A stretch of 64,000 bases of DNA from Magicicada septendecula (taxonomy: Eukaryota; Arthropoda; Insecta; Hemiptera; Cicadidae), in contig CM068372.1 in NCBI GenBank assembly GCA_034769895.1, positions 432,653,958-432,717,957 of the forward strand. Direction: 5' to 3'. Under the pieces are notes generated by a model that searched no databases, was not told the origin of the DNA, and saw nothing but the letters and a program-made list of their open reading frames with translations. The position numbers and the translations under genes are program-made. Positions 35,675 through 48,023 of this stretch are shown here, piece after piece (positions within the stretch are counted from its first letter, which is position 1; each line of letters opens with the position of its first letter).

Positions 35675-37180
35675 TTACATGTTTTTTGAATAATGAGTTT
35701 TCTGATTGTACTGTTTCCGTTTACAGTTTCTACTGAGGTGTCCAGGTTTTCCGCAGTTATAGCATACATATTCTTTACGTGGGGTCTCACTGGTTTCCTG
35801 TCGTGGTTGAGGCTCCTTGGACTTACCATGGCCATGAACATAGGTTGGTCGCCGAAATGGTCGTCTTTCTCGTAGACTTCTTGCATCTGAGACTAGGGCT
35901 TGCGTTTCCTTTCTATGTGGTGTAGTGGATACCGATGCATGTCTGTGCTGATCTGCGTACCACACATTTGACGAGTGAACACTACATTGTTCAAGGTCAG
36001 CGAAAGTGAGGGGTCTACTTATTAGTGCTAAACGGGAGCGTTCTTCAGGAGATAAGCCTACTAGAATAGTATCGACCAATTGTTTTTCACTCCAGTCGAC
36101 TTGCACTAGACGTGAAGATTCTCTGATGTCTGCAATATAGTGGGCCAGTCTTTCATGGGCTCCTTGTACTCGAAGTACGGTATTTCTTTTGATCTCCTCA
36201 TAAATTCCCGTGGGGATAAAATATTTGATTATAGTAGTATGAAGTTCTTCTACTGGAAGAGTCGAGTTTAATGATGCTAGTACACGATCTCGTAACGGTG
36301 GTTTACATTTGGGTAGGATTACTTGCAGTATTTGCCAATCGTTCAATTGTTGTAGATCTTTTATTTGCAGTAGGTATCTGATAAAAGTCAACAGTATCGT
36401 GATACTTAAGCCATCGGTGTAAGGAATTTCATTAATTATTTTCTCTACTGGGTGGGAAATCTTTCCGTAGAGGTCTACATTAAAATTTACGTTTGGTATA
36501 CTTTTCGAAGGATTGGTGGTTGCATTAGGATTTGTAATCGCATATTGACTAGTGCGAGTATGGTGACCATTAGGCGGTAGGGGTTCTGATATAGTTAGGG
36601 TATTTAATTCTCTACTAGGTAACTGTTCATGAGTCGGTTGTATCTTCGATACGGTGGGTGATTCTTGGTTCGAGGTGGAGGGAGGGTGTTCTAAAGTAGG
36701 GGATTGAACTGGGGAAATATATAATTTTTGTAAGTCGTGCTCAATTTCCTCCATTCTATATGAGTCTGACTTTCGTCGTAAGTCGTTGATAATTATGGGT
36801 AATTGGCGTAATGCCTCATCCGCAAATTTCTGCACATCGGCGGGGATTACGGTGACGTCGGGCCAGCTTAATAAATTATTTAACCGGCGTGTTAAATGTT
36901 CTATTCGTTGCGTGACGCGCAATATTAGAGTAGGTGATTTTTCGTCCTGAAGGTTCTGAGATAATACCGTCAGTTCCCTATACTTCGCATAACAGGTTTC
37001 TCGTTCGCTGTCATAATCGAGTTCACGCAATCTATCTAACTGCGAGGGTATATCTGATCTGGTTTCGCGTAATGATTTTCGTAATTCAGACACTGTTACA
37101 TTCACGTGTTTTAAACCTCGTAAAATTGCTTCGTAGCACAGCTCATCTTTTAATAATAGATCAGGGTTAAATTCAGCCAT
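35675..37180 (-). CDS. Ty3/gypsy Gag
   Basis: Structural protein that would assemble the cytoplasmic particle and package element RNA. Intact 501-residue frame starting at an ATG in good context (AAAATGG). The first half is helical and charged. A gag core lies around residues 240-410 (FIRYLLQIKDLQQL, LVDTILVGLSPEERSRLAL). A basic linker follows, then one zinc knuckle CYNCGKPGHLSRNC with C473, C476, H481 and C486. Length and a single knuckle fit Ty3/gypsy. It lies directly upstream of pol; an overlapping frame (35623-35886) could take part in a frameshift. It is the only sizeable element gene here without a break. Gag from this copy could in principle serve other copies. Confidence 0.87.
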   Translation of the reverse strand: MAEFNPDLLLKDELCYEAILRGLKHVNVTVSELRKSLRETRSDIPSQLDRLRELDYDSERETCYAKYRELTVLSQNLQDEKSPTLILRVTQRIEHLTRRLNNLLSWPDVTVIPADVQKFADEALRQLPIIINDLRRKSDSYRMEEIEHDLQKLYISPVQSPTLEHPPSTSNQESPTVSKIQPTHEQLPSRELNTLTISEPLPPNGHHTRTSQYAITNPNATTNPSKSIPNVNFNVDLYGKISHPVEKIINEIPYTDGLSITILLTFIRYLLQIKDLQQLNDWQILQVILPKCKPPLRDRVLASLNSTLPVEELHTTIIKYFIPTGIYEEIKRNTVLRVQGAHERLAHYIADIRESSRLVQVDWSEKQLVDTILVGLSPEERSRLALISRPLTFADLEQCSVHSSNVWYADQHRHASVSTTPHRKETQALVSDARSLRERRPFRRPTYVHGHGKSKEPQPRQETSETPRKEYVCYNCGKPGHLSRNCKRKQYNQKTHYSKNM

Positions 37181-37896
37181 TTTCGTAATGTGAGTGGCTA
37201 TAAATAATTATTCTACTATTTGCATTAAATTCTATACAATGCTTTCTTCTTTTTTTTTTTATACACAAGAAAAATTAAAAATATAAATCAATCGTATTCT
37301 TACCCTTTTTTTTACAAATAAACAATTAAAATGTGATGACAACCTTTATCATTTTACATTGGTAGAGAGAGAGAAATCTCACACAGGCTTGAATATACGT
37401 TCGACAAAAGGGGGAATCTTCGGTTACTAAACACAGGAAAAGACACGCTTCTTATAACAATAGAACTAACAAAGAGGGTGACGTATTGTCTAACTCAACT
37501 TGCGGGAGGGTAACTATGACAGTTTCACACAGGCGCGGACAAGAATTCAACCGGTCAGATTTTGTTTACAAACCGACATGTTGATGAATGAAATTTTTTG
37601 ACAAGCGCGTACCTGATATTATTTCGTATTCTTGTGGCGTCTTAAGTTAACATTATGTTCATTCCTATATCTAAATCATAATTAAAATTACTTATTTACT
37701 ATACTATTATAATAATAATTATCGTTTTATTTTATTTAAGATTTTAGACACATTTTAGAGTAAATGAGTGAATAAATCAACAGGGTGTGTGTGTAATATT
37801 GGGACACAATTACTTCTTAAACAACACCAGACACAATTTTTTTTTTTTTTACAAACAGTAGCAAAATTTAAACAAATTAGCAGAGTGGCGCAATTT
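37181..37896 (-). other. Gypsy leader between 5' LTR and gag
   Basis: About 716 bp noncoding. A primer-binding site is expected beside the LTR at about 37880-37896, but no canonical match beginning TGG in element sense was seen, so the primer is unassigned. Confidence 0.5.
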
Positions 37897-39480
37897 ATAA
37901 CTTCTGAACTAGTGTTATAACTTAGGGAACCCGCAATAATTGGTTCTGCCAATTATACAGGCTGCCTTAGGTGTGACGAGCTGAAAATGAATCACAACAA
38001 CAAAACAATTAATATAAAAGGATTCTGGGAAGGGGAGACTGTTGATTTATGCACTCAGTTTAGTCGGTACTACTGATGACATCTCTTTATTACATATTGT
38101 ATTAATTGCTCTACTTAAAATTCTCGACATATATGGTTCAACAGCTTACAGTTTACAAGATGATTAAGTATTTTATTCTTTGATGAGGGCCCTCAAAATA
38201 AGATGTACATCAATTTAATTAATTCCACGGATCCGGGATTGAATATAGTATGTTAATAATGGTCACCTCGCCATATACAATCTTTAAAATTGTGCCATTT
38301 GGAGAATGGACTTTTTTAATCTTTTTAAAACAATAAAGCTTTCAGTTTAAGCTTTTACTCTTTTACTACAAATAAGAATACAATTACTGTCAGTACTTAA
38401 AATGTCTTAATGTTTTTAATTTAATTGTCTTTGGTTGGATATAATATTTAGTATTTCATAACCATGGAAGGCTTGCCTCCGTGTCACCTTTTGGATGTCC
38501 TCCAGCTCCTCGTTATTCCAGTCCTCGGTCCTCGGTTGCAGCATGTTTGATGTAGGTCAGGTATCTCTCATTATCTTCGTATCCGGGGATGGTGTAGTCC
38601 TGAAGTCTTTTAGATCATTGTGGGTCCTGGTTCTCTGCTCTTGGCTAACGGGTAGTAATAGCTCGTTGATTTGAAAGATTAACACAAAAGTTTCATTCAC
38701 CTGTATCTACTTCACATGATTGTTTATTTGTTGCACTTCACTTTATGGTCTTACCACAGTTTTAATTACATAAGTTTTATATTTTAAGATTTTTGTAGAG
38801 ATGTCACAGGCGCTAAATTTTCATTATTCTTTCTTACTCGTTTACAACATATTTATATGAATCGCGGTTCAACTATATTAACGCAACACATTGTTTAATA
38901 GTATAAAGAATGCCTCTGTGTCTTAACTGACGGATTAATCACTTTAGGAAACAAACTATTTTTATCGTTCCACATATCTGCTGTGCGCAGCTTACGGGTT
39001 GACCGCTCCATTTCAAGTGGGTGAAAATAGTTTAGGGGTGAGAGTAGTAATCTCGCGACATTTACCAATCAACATAAAAGTAGTTCCATGTTTCTTCTTT
39101 ATTTAAAGGATTAAAGTTTGACTATTTAATTAAGCAGAGATATTCTTAGTTACAGACGTTATTAAAATACATTACAGTGGTCTTATTTAATTATTTAAAT
39201 AATGTCAAAATTTACAAGTATATTTAGTTTGTTAAGGGGTCGGAAAACAAGTTAATTCTGGTTAGTGCCTGTCTATGCAGGATTAATTAACAAGCTTTAC
39301 CCTTTCTGTACAATCGTATTTCTTTTATTTTATTATAAGACTTTTTATTAAATATTATTATTATTAATGATAGCAATAAGATTTAGTTTAAATGTGCGAT
39401 TTTATTAAAAATTTAAAATTTCTCAGCCTACACATTACCTATTTATTAATTACCATACTTTTATTAATGAAATCGTCACA
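37897..39480 (-). repeat. 5' LTR of the Ty3/gypsy element
   Basis: 1584 bp, nearly identical to 30238-31847. It ends at 39480 with CGTCACA, immediately followed by the AACTT target duplication. It would contain the promoter and polyadenylation signals; these were not mapped. Confidence 0.92.
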
Positions 39481-40200
39481 AACTTTGATCACGGCGCTGA
39501 GTAGATTTATGGCTAACACCAGGAGTCCAAAACTTTTCAAGCACCAATTACTGACGTTAGTTACGCACACAATAGGCCTACTACTAAATGGTGTGAAGGT
39601 CTGGGCTGATACACTCAAACTGTAGAAATACAGAAAACTCGTGTCAGCAGTGGAGCGAAGTGACACACTCGAGTGGTTTGCTGCTACCGCAAGTTCCGGG
39701 GTTCGCGGTTCTCGTCGTCGTCGCGGGAATATTTCCAATCATCTACTGGCACAGGAAAAAAACATGTTTCCACAAGGAAGGCCAATGTAAAGAAAGTACA
39801 ATCTTCTAGGGAGGCCAAGATTCATATTATGGCTCAGCGGCAGGAAATATGGACAAGAGACTCGAAGGGAAGGTGAACAAAGCATATAGCTCATAAAGCA
39901 GATAGCTGAGTAGACTGATTGCAAATGTGGACAGATTAATTTCTGAATAACACAATTTCTAATTGCTCACGGCCTGGTCGGGACTTACCTCTGTAGAATA
40001 TGGAAAACAGCCAGACCAGAATACACTTCCTCTAAACAGGAACTAGGCGATGTGCACCACACGTTTTTCATCTGTGGTAGATGGAAAGAGGAGAGGAAAT
40101 CTCTGGAGAATGCGGTGGGACAGGTCACACCCGACAGTATTAATGAGTGCAAAGTGAACGCCACTGGCATCATTTCGCAGCCAACAGAGAGAAGTTTCTA
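39481..40200 (+). pseudogene. R1-clade LINE C-terminal domain remnant
   Basis: Continuation of the R1 reading after the gypsy insertion: TLITALSRFMANT, KLFKHQLLTLVTHT and LNGVKVWADTL (39481-39620). After shifts, DVHHTFFICGRWKEERKSLE and VTPDSINE (about 40045-40145) follow, matching the C-terminal block where R1-clade proteins have an EHTLFxCxRW-type motif. Several stops are present. The minus-strand frames 39439-39738 and 39985-40173 are shadows. Confidence 0.75.
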
Positions 40201-40410
40201 AGGTAAAAGAAGAAAGCAGAAAATGATCATTCTAGGACAGAATAGCATAAAGCAGGTAACATATACTCAATGAAGTAATGCAAAAACTAAGTCCCGGTGT
40301 GAATCCGTGCCGGAGTGTCGTTTTAGTAGGTGCGAGTCCCACACACCGTAGAAGTGCAAACCTTTCTGCCGCAAGCATTAGATTTTTCACAGTTTCCCTC
40401 GTAAAAAAAT
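40201..40410 (+). other. Probable 3' untranslated region of the R1-clade element
   Basis: Contains GCCGGAGTGTCGTTTTAGTAGGTGCGAGTCCCACACACCG (40303-40342, of which GTTTTAGTAGGTGCGAG and the CCCAC stem are the notable parts), a structured segment like those near the 3' ends of insect R1-type elements. It runs into ATT-rich DNA at about 40408. The end is approximate. Confidence 0.5.
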
Positions 40411-42034
40411 ATTATTATTATTTATCTTTACGATGTCATCATCATCACCAGCGGTAGCAGCAGCAGTAACATCGTTGTTAGTTCTATTAATAATAATAGA
40501 AATTATTTTGTATCTTAATATTAACAAAGGATTCTAATTAATAAAATTAGAAAAGGATAATCAAATAGGAAACAGAGTCAAAATGTAACGACTTAAATCA
40601 ATAAAATAGAATTAGATTATTAAATATTAAGAGTTCAAATTATTTTTATTGACGGGTGCCAAAATGAAACATTTTCCTATTGCTTCTAAAGGAAACGTTC
40701 ATATTTCACTCAAAACGAACATAACATGGGATACTTCAACTACGGTAATTGTCTTGTTGTAATTACTCATCAAATAATATGTGACATTGTGACAAGTGTT
40801 CTTTCAATTATACAGACTGTGTGTGTTTGTGTGCGCTCCCGCGTGTGAATGCCATAATGAAAACAGAAAGTAATACGCTGACGATTTTAACTACGACCTC
40901 GGTTACAAACGGTTGAATAGATAATCTGCCAACACTCAGACTGCACAGTGGACTTATTTATGCACGACAGGAACTTACACAGGGAGTATAAGCAACAGGA
41001 ACATGCTTCACAGCCAACAGACTTGCACAGATTGGTCTCTGTCTAGTATAATACCAGTACGTAATATGTGTACTTTGGAAATTAGAATTTAAATTAATGC
41101 CAGGGTATTTATAGTAAATTAAAATCCAATTAGCGGACACAGTCTATAAAGGTTTGTATACTGAAACGTAAAACTGCTGCCACAGTGATACCATACACTT
41201 CCCATAATATCAGGGACTTGCACTTGCTTAGAAACCTAAAAATCCAGTGTTCAATTTTCGAGTATCTCCAGAAAGTCTACTCACATTTTTGTACTTGCAA
41301 GTCAGTTTAGGCCGTTTAAATGATTTTATAGGCTACTGAAGCTTATTACTACTGTCGCTGATACTTAATGCTATATTTTAGAGCACATTACGTTTCTAAT
41401 ATTGCCTCAATCCGCCAGTCTCATTATGTTTTCAGAGCAATTTAGATAGTAGGTATACTTAGTACAAAAATCTGTAGTTCTCATGTTGAACAAAATGGAA
41501 GATAACAAAATATGAAATAATAAAGTCGCCATTGTCCATAGGACTGAAGATCTATAGGAAGACCAAAATGGAAAGAGATTAAACAGTATAAGAGTGGTTG
41601 AGTGATGACGCCGATGATAAGTATACAGAAGAGGAAGACACATTTTGTTATTAAGAATAACGTACAAAATTAATGTGTTAATATCTTATAGACTATAAAC
41701 GAATCCCATATAAACGTGTCTAGTACCGTCAGGCCTGCGGTGGAAGGATATTAAGGCTCTGGTTTACTGTTTTCTCAAGGGACAAGAAATCTGAGGAATG
41801 ATGCAAGTGGCCTGGCTGAAATCTTCATCCACGTTTGCTAACATACCGTTTCCAAACAAACTACAGAGTAAGAATCGTGAAGTATCACCCAGCTTTTATG
41901 ACAATTTTTATTGTTTGTTATATATAATACTTACTCTGAGTTAAGGAACTGTTTTATCTTAAAATGAAGCAATTGTAAAAGCAAACAATCATGAGAAATT
42001 TGTACATTACTTTGTTACTACAGACAACACTTGC
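40411..42034. other. AT-rich DNA without a recognised gene
   Basis: Short simple repeats near 40410-40470; otherwise nothing recognised. Confidence 0.55.
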
Positions 42035-42302
42035 AAGAAGAAGAAGAAGGGGAAGGAGAAGGAGAAGGAGAAGGAGAAGGGGAAGGGGAAGCAGAAGGAG
42101 AAGGAGAAGGGGAAGGAGAAGGAGAAGGAGAAGGAGAAGGAGAAGGAGAAGGAGAAGGAGAAGGAGAAGGAGAAGGAGAAGGAGAAGGAGAAGGAGAAGA
42201 AGAAGAAGAAGGAGAAGAAGAAGAAGAAGAAGAAGAAGAAGAAGAAGAAGAAGAAGAAGAAGAAGAAGAAGAAGAAGAAGAAGAAGAAGAAGAAGAAGAA
42301 GA
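42035..42302. repeat. 268-bp pure purine tract of GAA and GGAGAA repeats
   Basis: The plus strand has only A and G apart from one C (in GGAAGCAGAAGG near 42091). The first part is GGAGAA/GGGGAA repeats, the last part about 110 bp of GAA. It can form triplex (H-DNA). Long poly-Arg, Glu-Gly and Leu open frames across it are artefacts of the repeat. Confidence 0.95.
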
Positions 42303-44903
42303 TTAAAATGAGTATACAAGGAATATTTTGCTTCTCTCGAAACATAAATGCATCAGTTTTCTTACTAAAGATTTAATAATTTGTAATTTAATTGGTAAAA
42401 ACATAAAACATTTTAATTTTTAGTTATTCTAATACTCAGTGAAACAATACGGTACTACTTATTTTGGCCTCTTTTTTTGTCAAAAAATAAATGAGAGAAT
42501 ACAGGCTAAAACAATATAAAGCAGAGTGGTAAAAGCCAAAACTGAAGCTCAACAAAGCAGTGAATGAAATAAACACCAGAGAGTTGAAGCAACTATTAAG
42601 AATGCGCTGCGGTTCGGAAATAGTGCACCATCGGTTTTTAAATAAAAAGTCGAGTATTGGCGTTCATCAAAAATACGAATCACAACAGTGGGTAAAACAA
42701 ACAACATCCCCGCTGCAATCAAAGAAAACACGACGTCCGCCGCTTGGATAAACAAGTCTTGTTTTTCGCCATCTGATATAAGTAGTTTTCTTTTTTGCTT
42801 TCTATTCATAAACTTGTAGTAATTGATTTTCCGCAATATAAAATATGCGTCCATATGAAAAATTTGTTTTCAAGCCAATTTGTAAAACATATTTTCTGTA
42901 CAGGTAGAAATTACATAACATATGGTCCTGAAATAAAGAACAATAAACATTTAAAATAAAAATTTATTATATAGTTTAAATGGTAAAATAATGTAATTAT
43001 TTTATTGCCAGTAAAATTGTACTATACTTGACGTTACTGTCATGACGATTTCTCCTAAAGAGTTTAAAAATATTAGTGATTAACGTAGTAACGTAGTGAT
43101 TAATGTAGTGATTAGTGAATAATGTAGTAACAAAAGTACCCGATTATGCTTTTTCCAATAAGCTGAATAGAGGCCATTTTCTTAAATATCCTAAACATTT
43201 TTACACTATACGTTTAACTTAAAAATACCATAGACAACACAATACATCAGCTTCCAGTTTCAGACAACAATCAGATTGTTCAGAGGAGATGGCAGTGTAG
43301 AAAGTGTGGACACCTGGTTTTTGTAATACAACCTACAAAATGTGATGCGATACTTATTCTGAGCTAAAATCTATTTGATAACGTATTTATATCATTAAAT
43401 ATTATACATTGTATTTCCAGCGATAAATCAAAGTAAAATTGAGTATTCAGTTTAAATATATTTTTATTCTTGTGTAAATACAGGAAATATTAATTTTGAA
43501 ATTTATATTTGTATTTATTAATATTTTACATAACTTTGAGTGCACAAGATTTATTGATATGGCCTACCGTGTTTTTACGTTTCATGTTTTTGCTGTGTAG
43601 AAAAGTAATAATAGATTTTTATAAACGATTTTAAACAATTATTTGGAATAACACATGCTTATATAATACACTATGACATGGAACTAAAAATGGTTGGGTT
43701 TATATGGTTGGAAAAAATGTATTAATTATTTCTTGTTTGAAAAGTCAGATATACCGTAATATTGGCAGCAATGGAAATCAAGCCCAATCCCCGTGGTGTA
43801 GCTAACCACTACCAAACATTCCGAACATTCTTAAAAATTTAATTAAAATTATAATATTGCATAATTATTAAGTACAAAATTACATCTGTTATGACTCCGT
43901 CCCAGTCTAAATATACAATTAACGTTCTTTCAATGTCGGATGGACCATAATAGGTTTACAATGTTTAATTGAGTGAGTGTATGGAAAGAGGTGTCTTTAT
44001 TGTCTTCATTTAGTCACCAATAATCATAACGATCTAAAAACTTTGTGTCAAATTCGATAGTTCATTGATCACCTACTTTATGCAATGTTACAAATGTGTC
44101 ACTCTTAAGTTCTCATGGTTATCATTGTTACAGGCAACACTTTTTTTAAGATTTAACAACCTGGCTTTTTATCTTATGAAACAATAATACTGAGTGAACG
44201 GTCGCTCGGCACTTAATAGAACGTTTTAATAATGTTTAAATTTAATAAATAAATATTTGGTATAGCTCTACAGATACTTTATATTGCTGACAACTGGTCC
44301 ATAAGTTACCTCTGAAGCCTCTGAAGTTGCCGTAACAGGGGAAACAATTGTCCGAAAAGTGAAAAGTGCTCACACCAAGTGTTTATTTATTAACTTTAAA
44401 TATTAACACTTGTTTTCCTTTTTTCTAAACAAGACACTTCGCGCACACTACTCATGGAACTAGTACAATACAGATTTTACCATAAGTCGCTTGACACTAG
44501 TATAGAGCTGACAGTAGAAATTGAAAACTGACTTCGAGGGGCGCAAGTGACAAACACCTCTTTGCGAGGCTAACTAAATATTCATTCATTTCTCACATGC
44601 TCACAACAGGCTTGTAGAGTGTTTCATAGTGTGAGCATCGGCTGCAACAAGAGTGGCGAGAACAATGGAAGAATATGTGTGACAGACTGAGATAGTGGAG
44701 AAGTCAAACAGCAAACTATTATTCCGTTGTCTCCCTGACTCCTACCTAGACAACTCAGACATACTTTTAAGTGGCGGAGGGGGAGGTAATTCATTCTCTG
44801 GGTCGACGCAGCTAAGCTGATCTCATTCCCCTAAGTTAACATATAGCAATCTTCCAAATTTCGTATCCTGTGATCCTTTTATTTATCCATTTTTTATGTA
44901 TAT
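42303..44903. other. AT-rich DNA without a recognised gene
   Basis: No protein motif recognised. Overlapping opposite frames at 42549-42854 show no familiar content. A GC-richer patch at 44520-44830 is unexplained. Confidence 0.5.
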
Positions 44904-47900
44904 TGTAGCATGACAGATAATGCCCATAGTTCTGAATGGAAAGAAAGATCATAAAATAAAATAAAAACAAATTTAAATCCAAGAAAGCAACATTAAAAAT
45001 TAATTAAGAACCACCGTAAAGCACAATCAGAGTTTGAATAAGAATTTCATTAAAACCACATATACAATGAATGATGAGTAATCAAAATAAACCAAAAGGC
45101 TAAAAATAAAGTAAGGAGATACCCAGGTAGGATAGGAGTAAGTAAGGAAGAAACCAGAACAAGACAACATCCACAATATAAAGGAATGCTTTTATAAGAA
45201 ACAAGTAGGATAGGAATAAGTAAGGAAGAAACCAGAACAAGACAACATTCACGACAAGAAGGAATGCTCTTATAAGAAACAAAAACGAAACCCCAAAAGA
45301 AAATAAAAATAACCAGTGAAAGTATAACAAAAACCCAAATTTAGAAAACCATGTAAAATAGATATAAACAAAAGTGTATAAAGCAGAATTAAAAGTGAAC
45401 CAATGTGAATTAATTATATAATGAAAAAAAACCTTCATTATCCTCTATAAATAAATTTCTTGATTTTAATAAGACTATAAAACTGATTAGAAATAAAATC
45501 AAACAATAAAAAGGGGACCAGTGCAAGTTTTTATATTATATTAAATAAACTTAATGTTGGAGTTCATAAACTAAGTAAATTGTGCATTTAACAACTATAA
45601 AGTTTTTATATTGTGTCAAGAAATAATATTGATTAGAGTATTATAATCACAAATAAGATACAAGTGTTTCTAAATAACTGCCACTCTTTATGTACAACAT
45701 TCATTAGAATGACATCAATAAAACTAGAGCAGGCCAATAAAAAAGTGAAGTGACCAAATAAATACCCAAAAAACAAACAAAAACAGCTAAGACTGAAAAT
45801 AAAATTCGTTATAAGAAATAGTTAAATGATGGAAGGACAGATATGTTTTGTTTATAATAAGTTCAGATAAATCAAGATTAAAATGTCTAAGTTAAATACC
45901 ATTCTGTTATTATAAAACATTTATTATGTGTTAATAGTAATAAGCAAGATTAAAATATCTGAGTTTAAATACCACTGTTAATTTCAAATATTTGTTATGG
46001 ATAAATAGTATGAATTATATACTAAATGTTCTATTGTTAAAGTAAGGAAATATTAATTAATATTATATTAGGATAGAAAGTCAGAAGGGGTATAAACAAG
46101 ATGTATTATTCAAAAATCTTTGTATGTAAAAACAGAAAAAATCTAGGCCAAATGGTAAATCTAAACAACATTATAATTGATGAATTAAGTACAGTAAAAT
46201 AGTTAAACTGATGGTATAAGGTAAATCACAGAGTCATATAACTGGAACTATAATTAAGAAAGGTATTGTAAAAAGATAGTAAGAATTATTGGAAAAAATG
46301 CAAATGTAATAAATAAAAATTCAAAGTGGGGAGCCACAAATTAATGAATAATATTTAAAAAGATAACCAATTAATTAAATTACAAGAAATTAAGGGAAGA
46401 TAAACCTTTTATGTCAATCTGAGATTTAGTACAATCATAAATGTAACATATAAAATGGCAAACATTTTGAGGACAGGAAGTAAATTTTAAGGCCTACATT
46501 TTCAAAATGAAGTAAATATAGCATTTTAGATAAAAAACTTAGTAAAACTATCTTATTTGGTATAAAATTAAGCAGAATAAACTAAAGAAGGAGATTATGT
46601 ATTTAGTGTTTAATAAATTTAAATAATAGCAAAAATATATTCAGTAATATAATGTAAATTTCATACATGTAACGGAAGCAAAACAGATTTGAAACAATGT
46701 ATTGCTAATATTAAATTGGCTAAGACGTTTTTAGATGACGAAGGAAGTTAGAAGAGTTGATTATTAGACTTTGTCGAGCACACTTGAACGTGATTTTGGC
46801 TAAATATTAACCTAATAGCGAAGACAAGTATGGCGCTCATCCAGTAAGCCTAGTCTTCAGTGAAAATCGCGAGTTTCGGAAAATTTCATTTAAACTTTAA
46901 ATTCAGTGGAATTAACACATACAAACATTAAACTAGATTAACACAGAACAGAAACTAAGTGAATTCATAATTTAAACCTTTAAAACCAATAATTCAGAAT
47001 AAAGAAACGAACGGTGCAATTGTCGACCTTATTGACAAAAGTGAATTATAACATTATCCAACACATTTTATCGAAGTGAATCACAAACACTGAACCAGGA
47101 CCACTCCACTAACACCAGAAGGAATAATCACAACTGCAGGAACGAGAAACCATTGGAAAAGCATTTGAAGCAGATTCTTCGAGGTGCATTCGTCTAAACA
47201 CATCTGACTACGGAGCGGCTATCTTTGAGTTCCCACAATTCCAAGCGCCACGGCCAGTATACCTTCGAATGGTTCGAACAATTTCTTTATTAACCATTAT
47301 CTATTGAATGATATGTTTGTATTTTAATTAATAAGTTTGTAATTTGTAATGTTATACTTTCTATACTATGCCCTATTTCTCTGACTATATATAAAATAAC
47401 TGTTCAAAGAACCCGAGAATAAATAATTTGTATAATATATCGATTTGCCCTGAGAGAGTCGATTCATCAGTCGATATAAAATCGATTACTTTACTAATTG
47501 TTAATAAAAATCATTTAATATTATTATTTTGAATCCTATTTATTCCTCACTTATAAATAGAATAACATAACACATTAGTTGAGACATAACTACCAGAACA
47601 GCTGAGTTTAACCACTTTAAAGGAGGATAAACTGCAAATAAGGAAAGATCACCAATCGATTGTTCCTGGAGACAATCCTATTAACATAATAAAAGAATTC
47701 TAAATACACCAAAGGATATAATTCGACAAAAACAATTAATAAGAAGTTCAAAATACAACGAAACAGTTTAAAATATTTAATACTAAATTAAATTAAATTA
47801 ATAAAAAATAAAACAAGAAAATAAATATAATAAATATTAAAACATTTTTTTTTTTAAACCAAACAACAAGAATTATTTTTATTAACAGTATACAAGATTT

Positions 47901-47915
47901 TGTTAATTTGTTACA
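44904..47915 (+). repeat. 5' LTR, about 3.0 kb
   Basis: Begins TGTAGCATGACAG and ends TTTGTTACA. It is homologous along its length to the split copy at 53481-58993; for example, AAATCTAGGCCAAATGGTAA near 46139 matches a similar phrase near 57202. Positions 46653-47915 match 51645-52905 almost exactly. A 78-bp unit is tandemly repeated at 45127-45204 and 45205-45282. The open frame at 45100-45438 is not considered a gene. Confidence 0.75.
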
Positions 47916-47917
47916 AA

Positions 47918-47940
47918 TTGGCGGCCAACTAAGGGGCTTT
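47918..47940 (+). other. Probable primer-binding site
   Basis: TTGGCGGCCAACTAAGGGGC lies two to three bases after the LTR end. The diverged copy has TTGGCTAGCCCAACAGTGGG at the same place (58997 onward). Conservation of a TGGC-initial stretch next to the LTR fits tRNA priming; the tRNA was not identified. Confidence 0.55.
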
Positions 47941-48023
47941 AATTAGTGATTGATAGGCCACGATAATTTGCCCAATTCCTAATTTAGGCTTGGCAGCAGT
48001 TATCAAGTTAGAAGAAAAGGAAA

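Larger units (their letters stand above)
30233..39485 (-). mobile_element. Full-length Ty3/gypsy LTR retrotransposon inserted in the R1-clade element
   Basis: Two LTRs (30238-31847 and 37897-39480) flank gag, protease, reverse transcriptase, RNase H and integrase read on the minus strand. The five bases AACTT occur at 30233-30237 and 39481-39485 as target duplication. Joining the flanks across one copy restores the R1 reading GATLITALSRFMANT, which confirms the insertion site. By eye the LTRs differ at about 1% of positions plus a 26-bp tandem duplication in the left one, so insertion is fairly recent. Pol is broken in at least three places. The LTR begins TGTGACG in element sense; its other tip does not show the usual CA, so that end could be off by a few bases. 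Confidence 0.93.
28230..40410 (+). mobile_element. R1-clade LINE, decayed and split by two insertions
   Basis: Plus-strand remnants occur in the right order: endonuclease (28230-28420), inter-domain region and start of reverse transcriptase (28530-29200), reverse transcriptase palm (about 29560-30232), then C-terminal domain (39481-40200) and 3' untranslated region to about 40410. It is interrupted by a minus-strand LINE tail (about 29200-29560) and by a complete Ty3/gypsy element. Frameshifts and stops are frequent, so it is the oldest layer here. R1-clade elements often target fixed sites such as rDNA or simple repeats; the original target here is not evident. Confidence 0.82.

Noticed and set aside
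40300-40345. SINE or tRNA-like B box in GGTGCGAGTCCCAC
   Set aside because: It lies where the R1-clade 3' untranslated region is expected, and similar structured segments occur in R1-type elements. No A box.
42007-42345. Poly-Arg, Glu-Gly, poly-Leu and poly-Phe proteins
   Set aside because: All are translations of the GAA/GGAGAA purine tract in different frames.
45100-45438. Hydrophobic membrane protein on the minus strand
   Set aside because: It lies within an LTR and is generated by a 78-bp tandem duplication; the related LTR copy does not preserve the frame.
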